NCBI GenBank assembly: GCA_009760855.2
Contig: WPIO01000057.1
Span: forward strand, 811,001 to 875,000
Reading direction: 5' to 3'
Source of the DNA: Cristatella mucedo
Taxonomy: Eukaryota > Bryozoa > Phylactolaemata > Cristatellidae
Length of the DNA stretch: 64,000 nucleotides
The position numbers were made by a program, and so were the translations under genes. Each line of letters opens with the position of its first letter. The stretch's first letter is position 1. The notes beneath the pieces are model-generated. The model was not told where the DNA came from and searched no databases. It was given only the letters and a program-made list of their open reading frames with translations. Shown here in pieces: positions 1 through 10,490 of this stretch.

Positions 1-439
1 TGGCACGTTTTATTGTGCCCTCAGAGAACTCGATAGCGTTCAAGTAGCAGACTCCACACATAAATCGGCAGCGTTCGTCGGCTAATTAGTGATGATAAAA
101 AGCACAACAGCAGCACGGATACGCACGTAAAGGACGGCTCACGTGAACGAGATGTGTGCTGTGAGAAGCTGGTTTGTCTCAGTTTCACACTTGGCTTTTA
201 TCCGTAATATCTTCGCACTGCAGTCGCTAGATTATTCCTGTCTTTTTCTCAGCATGCGGTCAACGAATAATTGGACGATTCGACTGATCGGACGAAGGCA
301 GATCTAATGATCTGAGGGTCGAATGATGGCAGAGTGCTTTTAAAGCGCGGCCACGCGACCGATTGTTGTAATTGTCGGAGGAAGGAGTACCAGTAATGAT
401 CTGGGGGGAGGTGGAGCGAGAGAATAAAGAGACCCGAAC

Positions 440-595
440 GTGCATAGGTTTGGCCCAATAGTTAAGGGGTTAGAGCCAATGTCAAGGTGTATGCACGAGA
501 TGACCGAGGTCGTGGGCTCGAGCCTCGTAGCATATGTGCAACGCCTGTATAAAGATTCAGTTCTCTTGGGGCTACGCAAACGAATTATTCAAAAT
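440..595 (+). mobile_element. SINE-C copy
   Basis: tRNA-derived SINE. A-box region TTGGCCCAATAGTTAAG, B-box GGGCTCGAGCC, body AGCATATGTGCAACGCCTG, tail AGTTCTCTTGGGGCTACGCA. Full family description is at 35352. Confidence 0.7.
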
Positions 596-599
596 AAGC

Positions 600-1080
600 A
601 GGAGACTTTGAAGTAAATGTGACGGCTCTGCTTAATTGGGCACCACCGAAGCTTGGAGTGGTGTGATGTGGCAACAGCGTGTATACCCGCACGGTTATAT
701 AGCGCCCATGCAGTACTTGGCCTTACCTAGTGTTCTATCACGACTCAATCTCTTCTTCGCGCTTTGCGCATCTAGTCTGAAAGTTGGAAGGCCAGCCAGC
801 GAAATATGCCAGAGATGCCAAGAGGCTATCTTCGCCCTTCGACCTTGTGTTGAAAAGGCAAAAAGAGAGAGAGATGTCGCGTGATGAAAAGCTTAAATTG
901 CCGTTTGCTCTCGGTGGAGCAGAGGTAGATTTCATTCCCCCCCCCTGCACTCAGTCTCAGCTCTCGCTGCTGAAATCTAGCGTGGAGCTTCATGCTTATT
1001 CCAGCTTGGCCAGTCAGTTTACTGCATGCGTATGACTTCGCCGACTCGAGCTCGGGCGTGTGTGCGTGTTAGAGTGAGAG
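600..1080. other. No recognisable feature
   Basis: Short ORFs only, none resembling a known domain. Confidence 0.6.
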
Positions 1081-1082
1081 AG

Positions 1083-1090
1083 AGAATGTG

Positions 1091-1167
<77 letters not shown>

Positions 1168-1335
1168 ATATGTGAGTGTTAGTAGAAGTAGTAGCAGTAG
1201 TGTGTGTGTGTGTGTGTGTGCATATGTGAGTGTTAGTAGAAGTAGTAGCAGTAGTGTGTGTGTGCGTGCGTGTTTGTGTGTGTGTGTGTGTGTGTGTGTC
1301 CGTGTAAGTCCTTGTGTCAGTGTGTGCGTGCGGTC
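1083..1335. repeat. TG microsatellite with embedded duplicated unit
   Basis: Long TG runs containing a 34-bp AGTAGAAGTAGTAGCAGTAG-type unit twice (1167-1200 and 1221-1254), 54 bp apart. Confidence 0.95.
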
Positions 1336-1391
1336 ATGAGTATGAGCGAACGAAGTCGAACGTTGTGATGCCCCGTAATGCCGAGCGATAA

Positions 1392-1562
1392 TGTTCTACT
1401 TCAGATTTTGCCGTCTACATACAGAGCCTCAATGTAACGGCGATCGAAGCACCAAACGCTGTCGCCTTTGGCTCTGTTGGCCTGGTGATCGTCAGCGTCG
1501 TCGTGGTCGCAGTTGTTTTCGTCGATGCCCTGACTGCGAAAATGCACATTGGGTCAAGGTGA
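1392..1562 (+). CDS. Possible transmembrane exon of an unidentified gene
   Basis: A 56-codon open frame without a suitable ATG. It contains TAIEAPNAVAFGSVGLVIVS followed by VVVVAVVFVDALT, an unmistakable single-pass membrane helix with a short tail (AKMHIGSR-stop). It is preceded by an acceptor-like TACATACAG at 1417-1425, and the stop overlaps a possible AAG|GTGAAA donor. The hydrophobic stretch, without low-complexity DNA, argues for a real exon. I do not recognise the family. Confidence 0.35.
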   Translation, partial: CSTSDFAVYIQSLNVTAIEAPNAVAFGSVGLVIVSVVVVAVVFVDALTAKMHIGSR

Positions 1563-2670
1563 AAACGCCTGTCGCCGTATCTGCACTGTCTTGCTTGCCG
1601 ACCAACGCCGCGCCTCTATTTTCCTGGACATGCATTGTCTCAACTGGAGATCGTACGAGTAATGGTGGCTACTTTAAATCGCTCAAAGGAGTCTCAAAAA
1701 CAAGATATCTCTGGACGAATCCGCAATTAGTCCGCACGGAATTGGGCGTTTGATGCAGCAGGCGTCACCGTCCCGATGCACAGAATAACTTTTAACCTCA
1801 ATTTCAAAACGATTTCGGCAACTATATTTTTATAAGTTTATCTCTCACGGGGGCATCTTCACTACGCTCCTGCTGCTTCAATATTGGCCAGCACGCTAAA
1901 ATCACCCGATGTGGCTCAAGCTGGTACACAGCAGCGCAACAGCGTGCGAAAAGAAGAGCGTGAAATGAAAATTATCGAATAAAGAGCGTCGCACGTGGCT
2001 TGAGAATCTCCAGTCCATATTTGCCTATATAATATAATATAATAATATATAATATATAATAACCCAACAATAATCCTATGCATTAATCCAAAAACTTGCT
2101 TTTACTCTGGCTTGTCGTACTTGCACTTCGGCCCTGGCTTGACTTCTCGTACTCCAGCCTCAGCCGCCCCCCCCCGTCCTACCGGCTGCGGCCACGGTAT
2201 CAGCGTTTGCTTTTGCATTTTATTAGGCACGGATCTTACTCCCATCTGTGCTGTGTGTCTGTATTTGTTCCTTATCGTGCTGAATAAAGCTTGGCGATTG
2301 CTTGTTTTTGCATGCTTCACTGAGCATGTCACTAATCATTACGGATGTATTCTTTTTCATCGAGTTTGGAAGCGCCTAAATAAAGATTTATTTCTCTTAA
2401 GATGTTAAACAACCATCCCAGCTTTATTATAAATATATGAAAGAGGCGGTTGAATCAGCTAACCTCTATTTTAATGCAACCCTATGGCTTACACACGGTA
2501 AGCCACGTCATAAAGTGACTGACAAATGATGCGACTAATTCTCAATTAAAGCATGTTATACTTTATAAGTGTGTGAGAATTTTGCATAATCCAATCAACA
2601 GGCCGTATTTGAAGACCCGAGCTGTTTCTGTCAGCGGCATATCGTGAGAAGTGTCGTTCACGGCCTCGGC
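1563..2670. other. No recognisable gene; AT-rich patch
   Basis: A TATAATATAATA-rich patch lies at 2024-2064, and a LINE-A/SINE-C tail trace at 2365-2405. Confidence 0.6.
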
Positions 2671-2678
2671 GGCCGCTC

Positions 2679-2775
2679 TATTTATAGCGCCGTACGGTGC
2701 ACAGCGGTACTGAAGCGCGTGCCACGACCAGAACGGTCAGATTAGTACTCACCATCAGCTCCCAGCCATCCTAGA
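2679..2775 (+). promoter_or_regulatory. Candidate TATA promoter and first exon
   Basis: TATTTATA at 2679-2686 follows a GC-rich stretch. About 90 nt on, AGA|GTGAGTG at 2773-2779 is a strong donor. This could be a non-coding first exon for a + strand gene, perhaps the kelch relic. Inference only. Confidence 0.25.
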
Positions 2776-2921
2776 GTGAGTGCGGGATTTCGGCCTTTTG
2801 GCCTGCTTGTTGGCTGCTAGCTAGAGACGTAGCTCGTCCTCCAGAGACGCTTGGCAGCAAGCTGCCTTCGTCAAGGTTTCGGCCAATGCAAAAGAAAAGA
2901 GCGAACCGTACCTGCGTTGAG

Positions 2922-3266
2922 TCAGAAGAACGGTCGCAACAGCGAGTGGCTTAAAATAAGCATTGCGCGTGACTGCAGGAAAACTGCGGCCATTGCAAGC
3001 AGCAGAATAGTTTGTCGTCGTGCGCGAGCCTCGACTGCATGCTGCAGCTGTTGTGCCTGCGACGACTCCTTAACCTCCCAGGCTTCCATAACTTTCCTGT
3101 TGCTTGCCAAAGCTTCTTTCATAATTCCTTGAGCGGAGGCTGCTTCAACCGTCTCAATCTCGGTGTCATGAGCTGTTCTAATGTTACCTCTTAAGAGATA
3201 AGAGTCATTGATCTCGGGCGATATGCAATCCTCTTTAATCTGCGAAGCGTTATGCTCTGTTTGCAA
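2922..3266 (-). CDS. Hypothetical ORF with helix and membrane segment
   Basis: 115 codons from ATG on the - strand. The middle (EAASAQGIMKEALASNRKV to QQLQHAVEARARR) is helical and heptad-like; the end (QTILLLAMAAVFLQSRAMLI) is hydrophobic, as in a tail-anchored protein. No homologue recognised. It may be an exon or a chance ORF. Confidence 0.25.
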   Translation of the reverse strand: MQTEHNASQIKEDCISPEINDSYLLRGNIRTAHDTEIETVEAASAQGIMKEALASNRKVMEAWEVKESSQAQQLQHAVEARARRQTILLLAMAAVFLQSRAMLILSHSLLRPFF

Positions 3267-3408
3267 TGGAGCTCAGCCTCATGGATCTCAGCTCAATGTG
3301 CTGCAACAATGTTTCAATGCATGTTTCAAGTTTTTTTAAATATTATGTTTAAATAGAAATTTAAATATTATAATTTAATTTAATTTAATTTAAATATTAT
3401 ATTTAGTT

Positions 3409-3576
3409 GTTTTTTTAATATTATGAGGCTTCCACACTTGAATAATAAGTTTGGAGGATAATCTCGTCCAGCAGCAAATTCTAACTGTATCCTACGCTTG
3501 GCTATTTTTACGTCACGACAGTAAAAACGTCTCCGTCGCGTTTCACATAGTACGGCAGAATACCTCACTGGAAAAG
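3409..3576 (-). repeat. 170-bp direct repeat, copy 1
   Basis: About 95% identical to 4523-4691. Both copies stay open on the - strand (VLCETRRRRFYCRDVKIAKR), but the few differences mostly change amino acids. It looks like a recent transposon fragment. Confidence 0.85.
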
Positions 3577-3750
3577 CTGGGATGCTGTCTAAATTCTCGG
3601 ATCTGCATTTTTTTTCGAACGGCTATTTGATATTTGCACAATGCCTTCCGCCGACCTGGTGTTTTATTTCGATAGTTGGTATTAACTAATCGAATAGGTA
3701 TTGCTTTGAGAAGTGTTACCAAAAGAAAAGAGCTGTTTGTGTGCGTGCAA

Positions 3751-3754
<4 letters not shown>

Positions 3755-3792
<38 letters not shown>

Positions 3793-3835
3793 ATGTGTGT
3801 GTGTGTGTGTGTGTGTTCGTGTGTGTGTCCGTACC

Positions 3836-3882
<47 letters not shown>

Positions 3883-3915
3883 GTGCATGTGTGCGTGTGT
3901 GCGTGTGTGTGGAAG
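3755..3915. repeat. TG microsatellite
   Basis: Interrupted TG/CA alternation about 160 bp long; the Val/Cys and His/Thr reading frames over it are artefacts. Confidence 0.95.
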
Positions 3916-4522
3916 AGCATGAATGTATGAATGCGTGAACACTTACTAACTTTGGAAAAACATCGGGAGAATCATAAAGCTGATCGTTGGTGCAGAGAAT
4001 GTTGCAAAGCTATGTGCGCGTGGAGAGTGTGCAGTGTGGATAATAGCAAACCTTCTACTCTTAACCCCATGACCTGCAATGGCCAGTTCAAAAGTTTGGC
4101 TAGCGACGAAACCCGGACAATTTTTATCTGCCACGCTCAAAAGACCAAAGAAGTAAGGGCACAGCACTCAAACTCAAGAAAAGATCGCTAAAGAAAAGCC
4201 GACATTTAAAGCATTCGATGCCGAGATATGCCTATTTACTAGTGCCAAGGTGGCGGCGGCTGACTTCGACAGACTTGTCTAGACGTTACAGCTGTTCTTA
4301 TTCGGGTCTGTATTGCTAGAATTTGTATATAGACTATCGACTTTACATGGTCGCGAATGCTTCGTCGTTCTCCTTCACCGGCGTAATGGCTCGTGAACGA
4401 ACGTATGGTTGAGTTCACCCTAGGTAGAATTTATCTCATCGACACTAAACGGAACGAGCACTGTTTCCGTCACTAACGTCGTTCAGAGTTTTTTTAAAGA
4501 ATACACTTTGCATGAACTGTGA

Positions 4523-4691
4523 ATTTTTTTAAATATTATGAGGCGTCCACACTTGAATAATAAGCTTGGAGGATAATCTCGTCCAGCAGCAAATTCTAAC
4601 TGTATCCTACGCTTGGCTATTTTTACGTCGCGACAGTAAAGACGTCTCCGTCGCGTTTCACACAGTACGGAAGAATGCCTAACTGGAAAAG
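4523..4691 (-). repeat. 170-bp direct repeat, copy 2
   Basis: Second copy, about 1.1 kb from the first and just upstream of the kelch relic; family unknown. Confidence 0.85.
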
Positions 4692-4742
4692 TAGTCACGT
4701 CGACGCCCATGAGGGTCTTCACCTTATCAGCGCACTGGCACA

Positions 4743-5591
4743 TTATCAGCGCACAGTTTTCACCTTATCAGCGCACTGGTAGGCGGGCAGGTTTACGCAT
4801 TTTCGGAGGCGCATCGTAAGCCGAATGGTCAACAGCCCGGCCGCATGGTAATTGAAGTTCGAAAATTGGACAAGACCGTTATTCGGCGGTTGACAGTGCC
4901 TACCACTATTAGCCACGGCCAAAACTACTGGAATGTGCATTGGTGCAGTTGCGCTACTTACAAAGATCGCGTATATTTATATTGTAATGTGTTCGTTTTA
5001 GACCTAACTTCTAGATACGTCCTCATATATTTCGACTCTGCAGCCCGCACTTGGTCGCAGCCTCCGACTACAGGATATACTCCGGGTGTATGCACGTTTC
5101 CCAAAGGCTGCGAGGTTGGAGGCACACTGTTCATTTTTACCTGCTTACCGAGCCACCAGTGGTCTCTATGCAATTGCTTGTGCTGAATCTTGAAACTATG
5201 CAGTGGGTTTTGCGATACAGAAGTGACGAGCTACGTTATACGTTGACAACACATTCACCGTCACTGCATGGAAGAAATACGTAGTCATCTTAAGTCATCG
5301 CGCTGACTTAAAACTACCTTGCGAATCTGAATGTGTTGGCGAGGGCAACCAAATAAGCTTCTTCGATAGCGCGGCTAACACGATGTCCACTCTACAGACA
5401 TCAGGCGACTCACCGAAAAACAATCCTTTGTAGTCAAATATCAAGGGAAGATTATAGCGCTTGGATTATGGCCGAGAGTCCTTCGTCTCATAAGAGACGA
5501 CGGAAGCGAGTTCTTTTGCAGCTACATTTTCGATGAGAACACTTCGAAGTGGACAGAAATAAACTCCCTGGGTACAGAAATTTCGTCTTAA
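4743..5591 (+). pseudogene. Frameshifted kelch-repeat beta-propeller relic
   Basis: Successive frames read like kelch blades: LVGGQVYAFSEAHRKPNG, then VYLYCNVFVLDLTSRYV, YFDSAARTWSQPP, EVGGTLFIFT, QLLVLNLETMQWVLRYRSDE, FTVTAWKKYVVILSHRAD, QISFFDSAANTMSTLQTSG and CSYIFDENTSKWTEINSLG-stop at 5589. Each has the aromatic/Trp and 'VxDLxTxxW' spacing of kelch modules. At least three frame changes (about 5150, 5230 and 5410) and an in-frame stop near 5431 break it. No intron is visible across 850 bp, so it is either a degenerate terminal exon or a retrocopy. BTB and BACK parts were not found upstream. Sequencing indels are an alternative, but the neighbouring genes are clean. Confidence 0.6.
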
Positions 5592-5713
5592 ATTTTATCA
5601 GTTGCCATTGTTGGGACGACAGAATTTACTGCGTCTCAAGAATTCTTTGGAGCGATAGGTCGTTGAGGATAAAGTCATGATATCAATATATTTCACGCAT
5701 AAGTACTGTATTC

Positions 5714-5719
5714 AATAAA
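5714..5719 (+). terminator. AATAAA downstream of kelch relic
   Basis: Canonical poly(A) hexamer about 125 nt after the final kelch-frame stop; consistent with a once-real 3' end. Confidence 0.4.
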
Positions 5720-5879
5720 GCGTAAGTGAATGCGTTGCAAGAGCATTTTTCCATGAAGCATAGGTACGCAGCTATCGTCTGTCACTTTTAAATTTGCTTT
5801 TTATTGAGGCACTTTAATTCTCACATTGACGCTGTTTGTGTTTCACTTCTTTCGGCTTTCTCTCAATTTAGCCTCCATT

Positions 5880-6260
5880 GTCAATGGCTCAAACGTAAAT
5901 CTCGGACCGTCTCGTAAATTTGGCATAGAGAGACAGCCCTCGAACGAAGCAATAACCGAGCAATAAAGTATGCTTTTAGGTAGCCCTTTATTTTCCGACG
6001 GTACGCACGGTCTTGCGTTATGAATTCAGCTTAGTGGGTTTTGCTTTTGCGTTGATATTGGTGATACTTTCCGAAGCAGTTTTTTTGTTCTTTATTCGCG
6101 ATCAATACTAGTGACGATTGGCGTACGATAGCGCGCAAATAGATTCAGATGTATCTAGGACTATGCATTCTGAAATTCCGATTTGCGACCGATCGGCGTA
6201 TGTTAGTAAAAGCAATCAAACCGTGAGCCATTTTAGTTTCATCGGAGTGGGGCACTCGGT
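5880..6260 (+). repeat. Diverged duplicated flank, copy 1
   Basis: Shares with 7420-7740, in order, GTAAATTTGGCATAG, CGCACGGTCTTGC, an ATTCAGCTTAGTGGGTTTTGC-like block and GTGAGCCATTT. Old duplication, non-coding. Confidence 0.5.
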
Positions 6261-6357
6261 CAGGTATGCATTTTAGTCGAGTTGTATTAGCTTCAAAAGC
6301 AGTGGCCACTTTGGCTGCATTCGAAGTGAGGACCACCAAGTTAGTGCGCTCACTAAT

Positions 6358-6480
6358 GTCGGCCGCGATTGCCCGGGAGGTAATATGCTTCGCTCTTGAC
6401 GACGAGGTCGTGAGTTCGAATCCTGCGGAGGGCGATTCTTTCTTGCCCCAACTGCAAGCGGCGGTATATTTTCTTAGCAG
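6358..6480 (+). mobile_element. SINE-B, degenerate
   Basis: Retains GGTCGTGAGTTCGAATCCTG (B-box) and CAACTGCAAGCGGCGGT. Family described at 62997. Confidence 0.6.
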
Positions 6481-6559
6481 TTGAGGGAGAGGACCTCTGC
6501 GAGCAATACAGGAACTATTGCGTATGAGCTCCTTGGTCCTATTTGGCTCCATCTGGCGA

Positions 6560-6990
6560 CGATCGTATTAAGGTGGCCGCATCGCATGCAGAAACATCGG
6601 AGATCTATGTAGGAAGGTCTGAGGTTGCGACGACTCAACAATTGCTTTAGCCGGAGGCGGCCTTACGGAGGCACGCAATGACCGCCATGTTTTCAGCGAA
6701 AAGTGGGCTGAAAGCCCGTCGGCCAAGCCGTTAATGTCTATGGCGAGTACGACCTTTTGGATTTGACCTGCAAATTGTTTACCCTCTAATAAATCCGTCT
6801 GGGTCTGACTCGTAGGACTTCAGTTTTCAGTGGAAAAAAGAAGCCCGGGCTTCTAAAAGCGTCCCGGTGTAGATTCGGAGGAATCCTTTGTAACTGTCTA
6901 AATCTTCATCAGACCCAGACTCCTTAAAGCGACATTCAATGTAGCGCTTAAGCGGAGCGTCTTTTGAGGTTTTTTGCAATTTGATAGAAA
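6560..6990. other. No recognisable feature
   Basis: Unique-looking sequence without a domain-like ORF. Confidence 0.55.
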
Positions 6991-6993
6991 TCC

Positions 6994-7290
6994 GTGCGAC
7001 TCTTTTCATGGACACGATTCGCGGGACGATTTCGCAGACACGATGCTCGTGTCGAGGGCACTCCAAAGTGTTATGTCCACCGTATCAGTGAGCGTGTCGA
7101 GCCTGTCGATCGAGTCTGGGTGCAGATCAAGGATACCTGCCTCGCGGATAGAATGCACGTGGAATACGAAGTGGTGGACGTCGCAGACATTCATGAGTGC
7201 GCTGATTCGGTTGATTTTCTGCCGCTCCGACTAACCGGGTTGAAACGCTTGAGGAGCGTCGCGCTGGTAGATTGTGCGTCACCGTTTTAG
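6994..7290 (+). CDS. Unidentified ORF, 98 codons
   Basis: Open frame encoding VEPVDRVWVQIKDTCLADRM and DVADIHECADSVDF, with balanced composition and no low complexity. Not recognised. Its 3' flank (7420-7740) is related to the 3' flank of the kelch relic, so both could be decayed members of one locus. Confidence 0.2.
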   Translation: MRLFSWTRFAGRFRRHDARVEGTPKCYVHRISERVEPVDRVWVQIKDTCLADRMHVEYEVVDVADIHECADSVDFLPLRLTGLKRLRSVALVDCASPF

Positions 7291-7419
7291 AGTGTGTATC
7301 CTCGACCGTTGTTTGATATTTCTCCTGCACGGTAAGGTAATTTGATACTTGATTTGACGTAATTGATATTTTTGAATGCAGGCGTTCTTTAAATTTGCCC
7401 TTGGGTTACATGAAGGAAA

Positions 7420-7740
7420 ATCTAGCAACATCCTGTAAATTCGGCATAGCCAGAGAAAACTCATGAATTAAGAATTAACCAAGAAATAAAGTGGGCTTTT
7501 ATCAAGTTCACGCACGGTCTTGCCTTAGAAATTTAGTTTAGTAGATTTTGCTGCTCCATTGGTCTGGATAATACTTGTCGATGGTGTTTTTTATGCATCA
7601 ATACGATGATCATGAAGAGTAATGATTTATAGTCATGGCGCCTGTTTAGATTCGGTTAGAATTAGAATCAAAGCCGGATTTTGAGTGACCGGCATGTATA
7701 ACATATCAAACACTTACGGTGAGCCATTTCAGCTTAATTT
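7420..7740 (+). repeat. Diverged duplicated flank, copy 2
   Basis: Partner of 5880-6260; blocks such as GTAAATTCGGCATAG and CACGCACGGTCTTGC occur in the same order and spacing. Confidence 0.5.
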
Positions 7741-8787
7741 AAGCGAGAAGTTGATCAATTGCGATAAGTGTCTTCAAACGGAGCTGTATTTGTACAGAAT
7801 TTTTAATAAAAATAAGTTCCCGGGATGCGTCTGAAAATTTCTGGACTGTTTGGCAAGGTCTGTGTGGACTTGACGCACTTTCACTTCAAGAAACATTTTC
7901 CTCGTTCTTGACATTACAGCCACAGTATACTAGCAGACATAGGGATAAATTGCCACTAGTTGCGACCATATGTTTTGCCCGATGGCTTTAGCTCAGCCCC
8001 ACAGCCCTTTATTCGCCAGTTATTCCTTTATTTGCCATTCCAGCAGTATGACGGAAATCTTCCCAAACTTGCACTGTAGATAAAGTTCATCTGAGGAGTT
8101 GCCCATTCCATAATCCTACCTAAATATTAAGGCAATTTTTTGTTAATGCCGATTTACTGTATTAAGAAGACAATTGAAATTGCACTCTTAGCCATTAGTG
8201 CGATTGAGAAGCTTTTAAAAATAGTACGTCGTTTTCATTTGTGGCGGCTCCTTCAAGGTTCTGATTTTTCCTTACAGCGCTTGACATCCTGCCATACATA
8301 TATGCAGAACACTAACCTAAAACTCAAACCAAGCTAGATCGTTATAGTTAAGAAATTTTCACCCTAGCATATGCAGCTCGGCGGTGATTGCAAAAGACCA
8401 CCGGCAACCCTCTGCAAGATTTGAAGATGTTGCTTCGCAATAATTACCAGTCTAGGGACTATTGAACTGTAAGGTGGCAGTTAGATGGCGGTCTTTTGAG
8501 AATATATGACATCAAGTTTGTTAGGGAAAATTTATGGTTAACATTTGGAGACGGCAACGGAATTCATACGACTATTCATAAACCATGTGTTTCCTTTGCC
8601 AGAGGAGCCGCGATGTCTTCTGCCTATGTACGTATGTACGTATGTACGTTGCAAGCGTTTTATTCTTAACCCGTTGACCGACCGCGGCATTGCTCCTTCA
8701 TATCTAGATAAAGTCATAAGATATAAGTTCGGCACCCGGTTTAGCAACATTTGACCCTTTATGGCAAATCAATTAGATGTTCTAATT
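7741..8787. other. No recognisable feature
   Basis: Apart from a short TATGTACG triplication near 8626-8648, nothing is seen. Confidence 0.55.
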
Positions 8788-8975
8788 CAGTGGTTATCAA
8801 ACTTCCCTAATGCCGCGACTCTTTAATGCAGTTCCTCATTTTGTGGCGACACCCAACCATAGAATTATTGTGTGCGAAATGTGGAAATGGGTGTTTTCCG
8901 TTGGTCCTTGGCGACCCCTGTGAAAGGGTCGTTTGAAACCCAAAGGGGTCACGACCCACAGGTCGAGAACCGCTG
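8788..8975 (-). mobile_element. SPIN-like hAT non-autonomous element (MITE)
   Basis: 188-bp element bounded by CAGTGGTT and its inverted AACCGCTG. Internal blocks include AATGCCGCGACTCTTTAAT, GCAGTTCCTCAT, GGCGACCCCTGTGAAAGGGT and GGGGTCACGACCCACAGG. From memory these match the SPIN (space invader) MITE in order and spacing, apart from a shorter middle. The 8-bp flanks TTCTAATT and TTTCAGTT agree at 5 of 8 positions, like an eroded hAT target duplication. No transposase is present. Confidence 0.75.
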
Positions 8976-9170
8976 TTTCAGTTCATAATTGCCTTGCTGA
9001 ATAATGGTGTTAATGTAGCTACCAATAGATCTCGCTCTTTAACTCTGCAAGGTCATACGGGCTGAGGTAGGCATCAAAGCTGCGATTATTTTTTTAAGCA
9101 TTCCCAATGCCTAAGCGGCTCTCGGTAGCAGACAGGCATAATGTTTCTCTTGCTACGAAGAGAGAGAGAA

Positions 9171-10490
9171 TACTAATAATACCTTTGATACAGCTCCCTC
9201 TTTAAACTTAATCTCTTTTTAGGCACTTTACATTTGCTGCAAAGGTAGCACGATCAAATGGTTAGTGGTAGCATGCTCTATGACAATAAGCATAACATGG
9301 TTAGGAGTGGCATGCACAGGGTCAGCATGCAAAAGTGGTTAGTGGCAGCATTCACAGTGTCAGCACGTACAACCACGTAAAGAACAAATCACACAGGCCC
9401 ACTAAAGACTGTGATAAATAGATGCGTTTTTATTTTCTTTTTAAATGTGGTCGTGTCAGGGGATGTCGTGACGCAATTCGGAAGTAAGTTCCGGGCTGTG
9501 AAAGCAAAAGAACTAATGGCACGGTCTCCAAAGGATTTGAGCTTCTTACGAGGCATAGGCAAATGACTAGATTCCGAAAAGCGTGAGATAAGATGCTTAG
9601 CCTGGTGAGGAAATAGATCTGATAGGTGACTGGAGTCGAAGAATGAATGGACTTAAAACTGGTTGACAGAACCTTGAAGTCGATGCGTTGCTTGACTGGG
9701 AGCCAGTGCAGGTCAGCGAGAAGTGGTGCGACACTCGCGACTGACAAGCCTAGCTGCACAGTTTTTCGCAAGCGGAAAGCGCCTAATTGCAAGGGCCAGT
9801 AGACCAACAAGCAGTGATTTACAGAAGTCGAGATGGGATATCGATGTTAAGGTTCTTGCGGTTTCTTGATTGAAATGGGATTTTAGATGAAGAGGATGGC
9901 ACACGTTGTAGACTGAATAAGATTTGCATGCGATCTGGTAAGCAGAATTTGGTAATGATTGGTGATAATAGCGTGCACTTTTAGGAAAAAATTTGGTCGA
10001 GTGTGTGACCTTTGATGTGAGTAGGGCCATGCACATTAGCCACAAGTGACAATAAGTCAGTTAGTGCACAAAGTTCGGTGCTGAAGGCGTCAGATAAGTT
10101 ATCAAAATGATTGTTAAAATCACCTATAACGAGGAAGGATCGATTTCTTGCACACAGAATTGAAATTAGATCAAATAAATCTGAGATTAAGAATTTTTAT
10201 CTTGAAGGTGGTCGACTACTGCTACCATTAGTGACTTGTTGTCGGGTGAACTTAAAACAATCGATTTGAAAGACTGCTTCGAGGAAACTGCAAACGGCTA
10301 GTAGTTGAAGATTGGATGTATAATAACGGCGACTAAACTCCAGTTTTAATTGATATGGGAAATATTTGAAAGAAGGAGAAGCCTCTTAGGGGTTTCGTCG
10401 GTAACGGTCGGAAAGTTAACTGATTTCAGCCAAGTTTCAGTCAACGCGAGAAGGTTGAGGCTTTTTCAGAAACAAGGTCACTTATTTAAA
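9171..10490 (-). mobile_element. LINE-A copy with endonuclease part, internally deleted
   Basis: On the - strand, fragments of an APE-type endonuclease (LALTETWLKSVNF, GDFNNHFDNLSDAFSTELCA, VHGPTHIKGHTLDQIF) pass directly into the RT C-terminus ([39 protein letters not shown]). The RT palm is missing. The 3' UTR with CATGGTTAGG and ATGCACAGGGTCAGCATGC motifs follows to 9171. Confidence 0.8.

Noticed and set aside
44-60. Possible 5' end of a gene at the window edge
   Set aside because: The start (GCCCTCAGAGAACTCGAT) is a LINE-A tail trace, not coding.
1088-1339. Val/Cys-rich ORF
   Set aside because: TG microsatellite read-through.
3543-3942. His/Thr-rich and Val/Cys-rich ORFs
   Set aside because: CA/TG microsatellite read-through.
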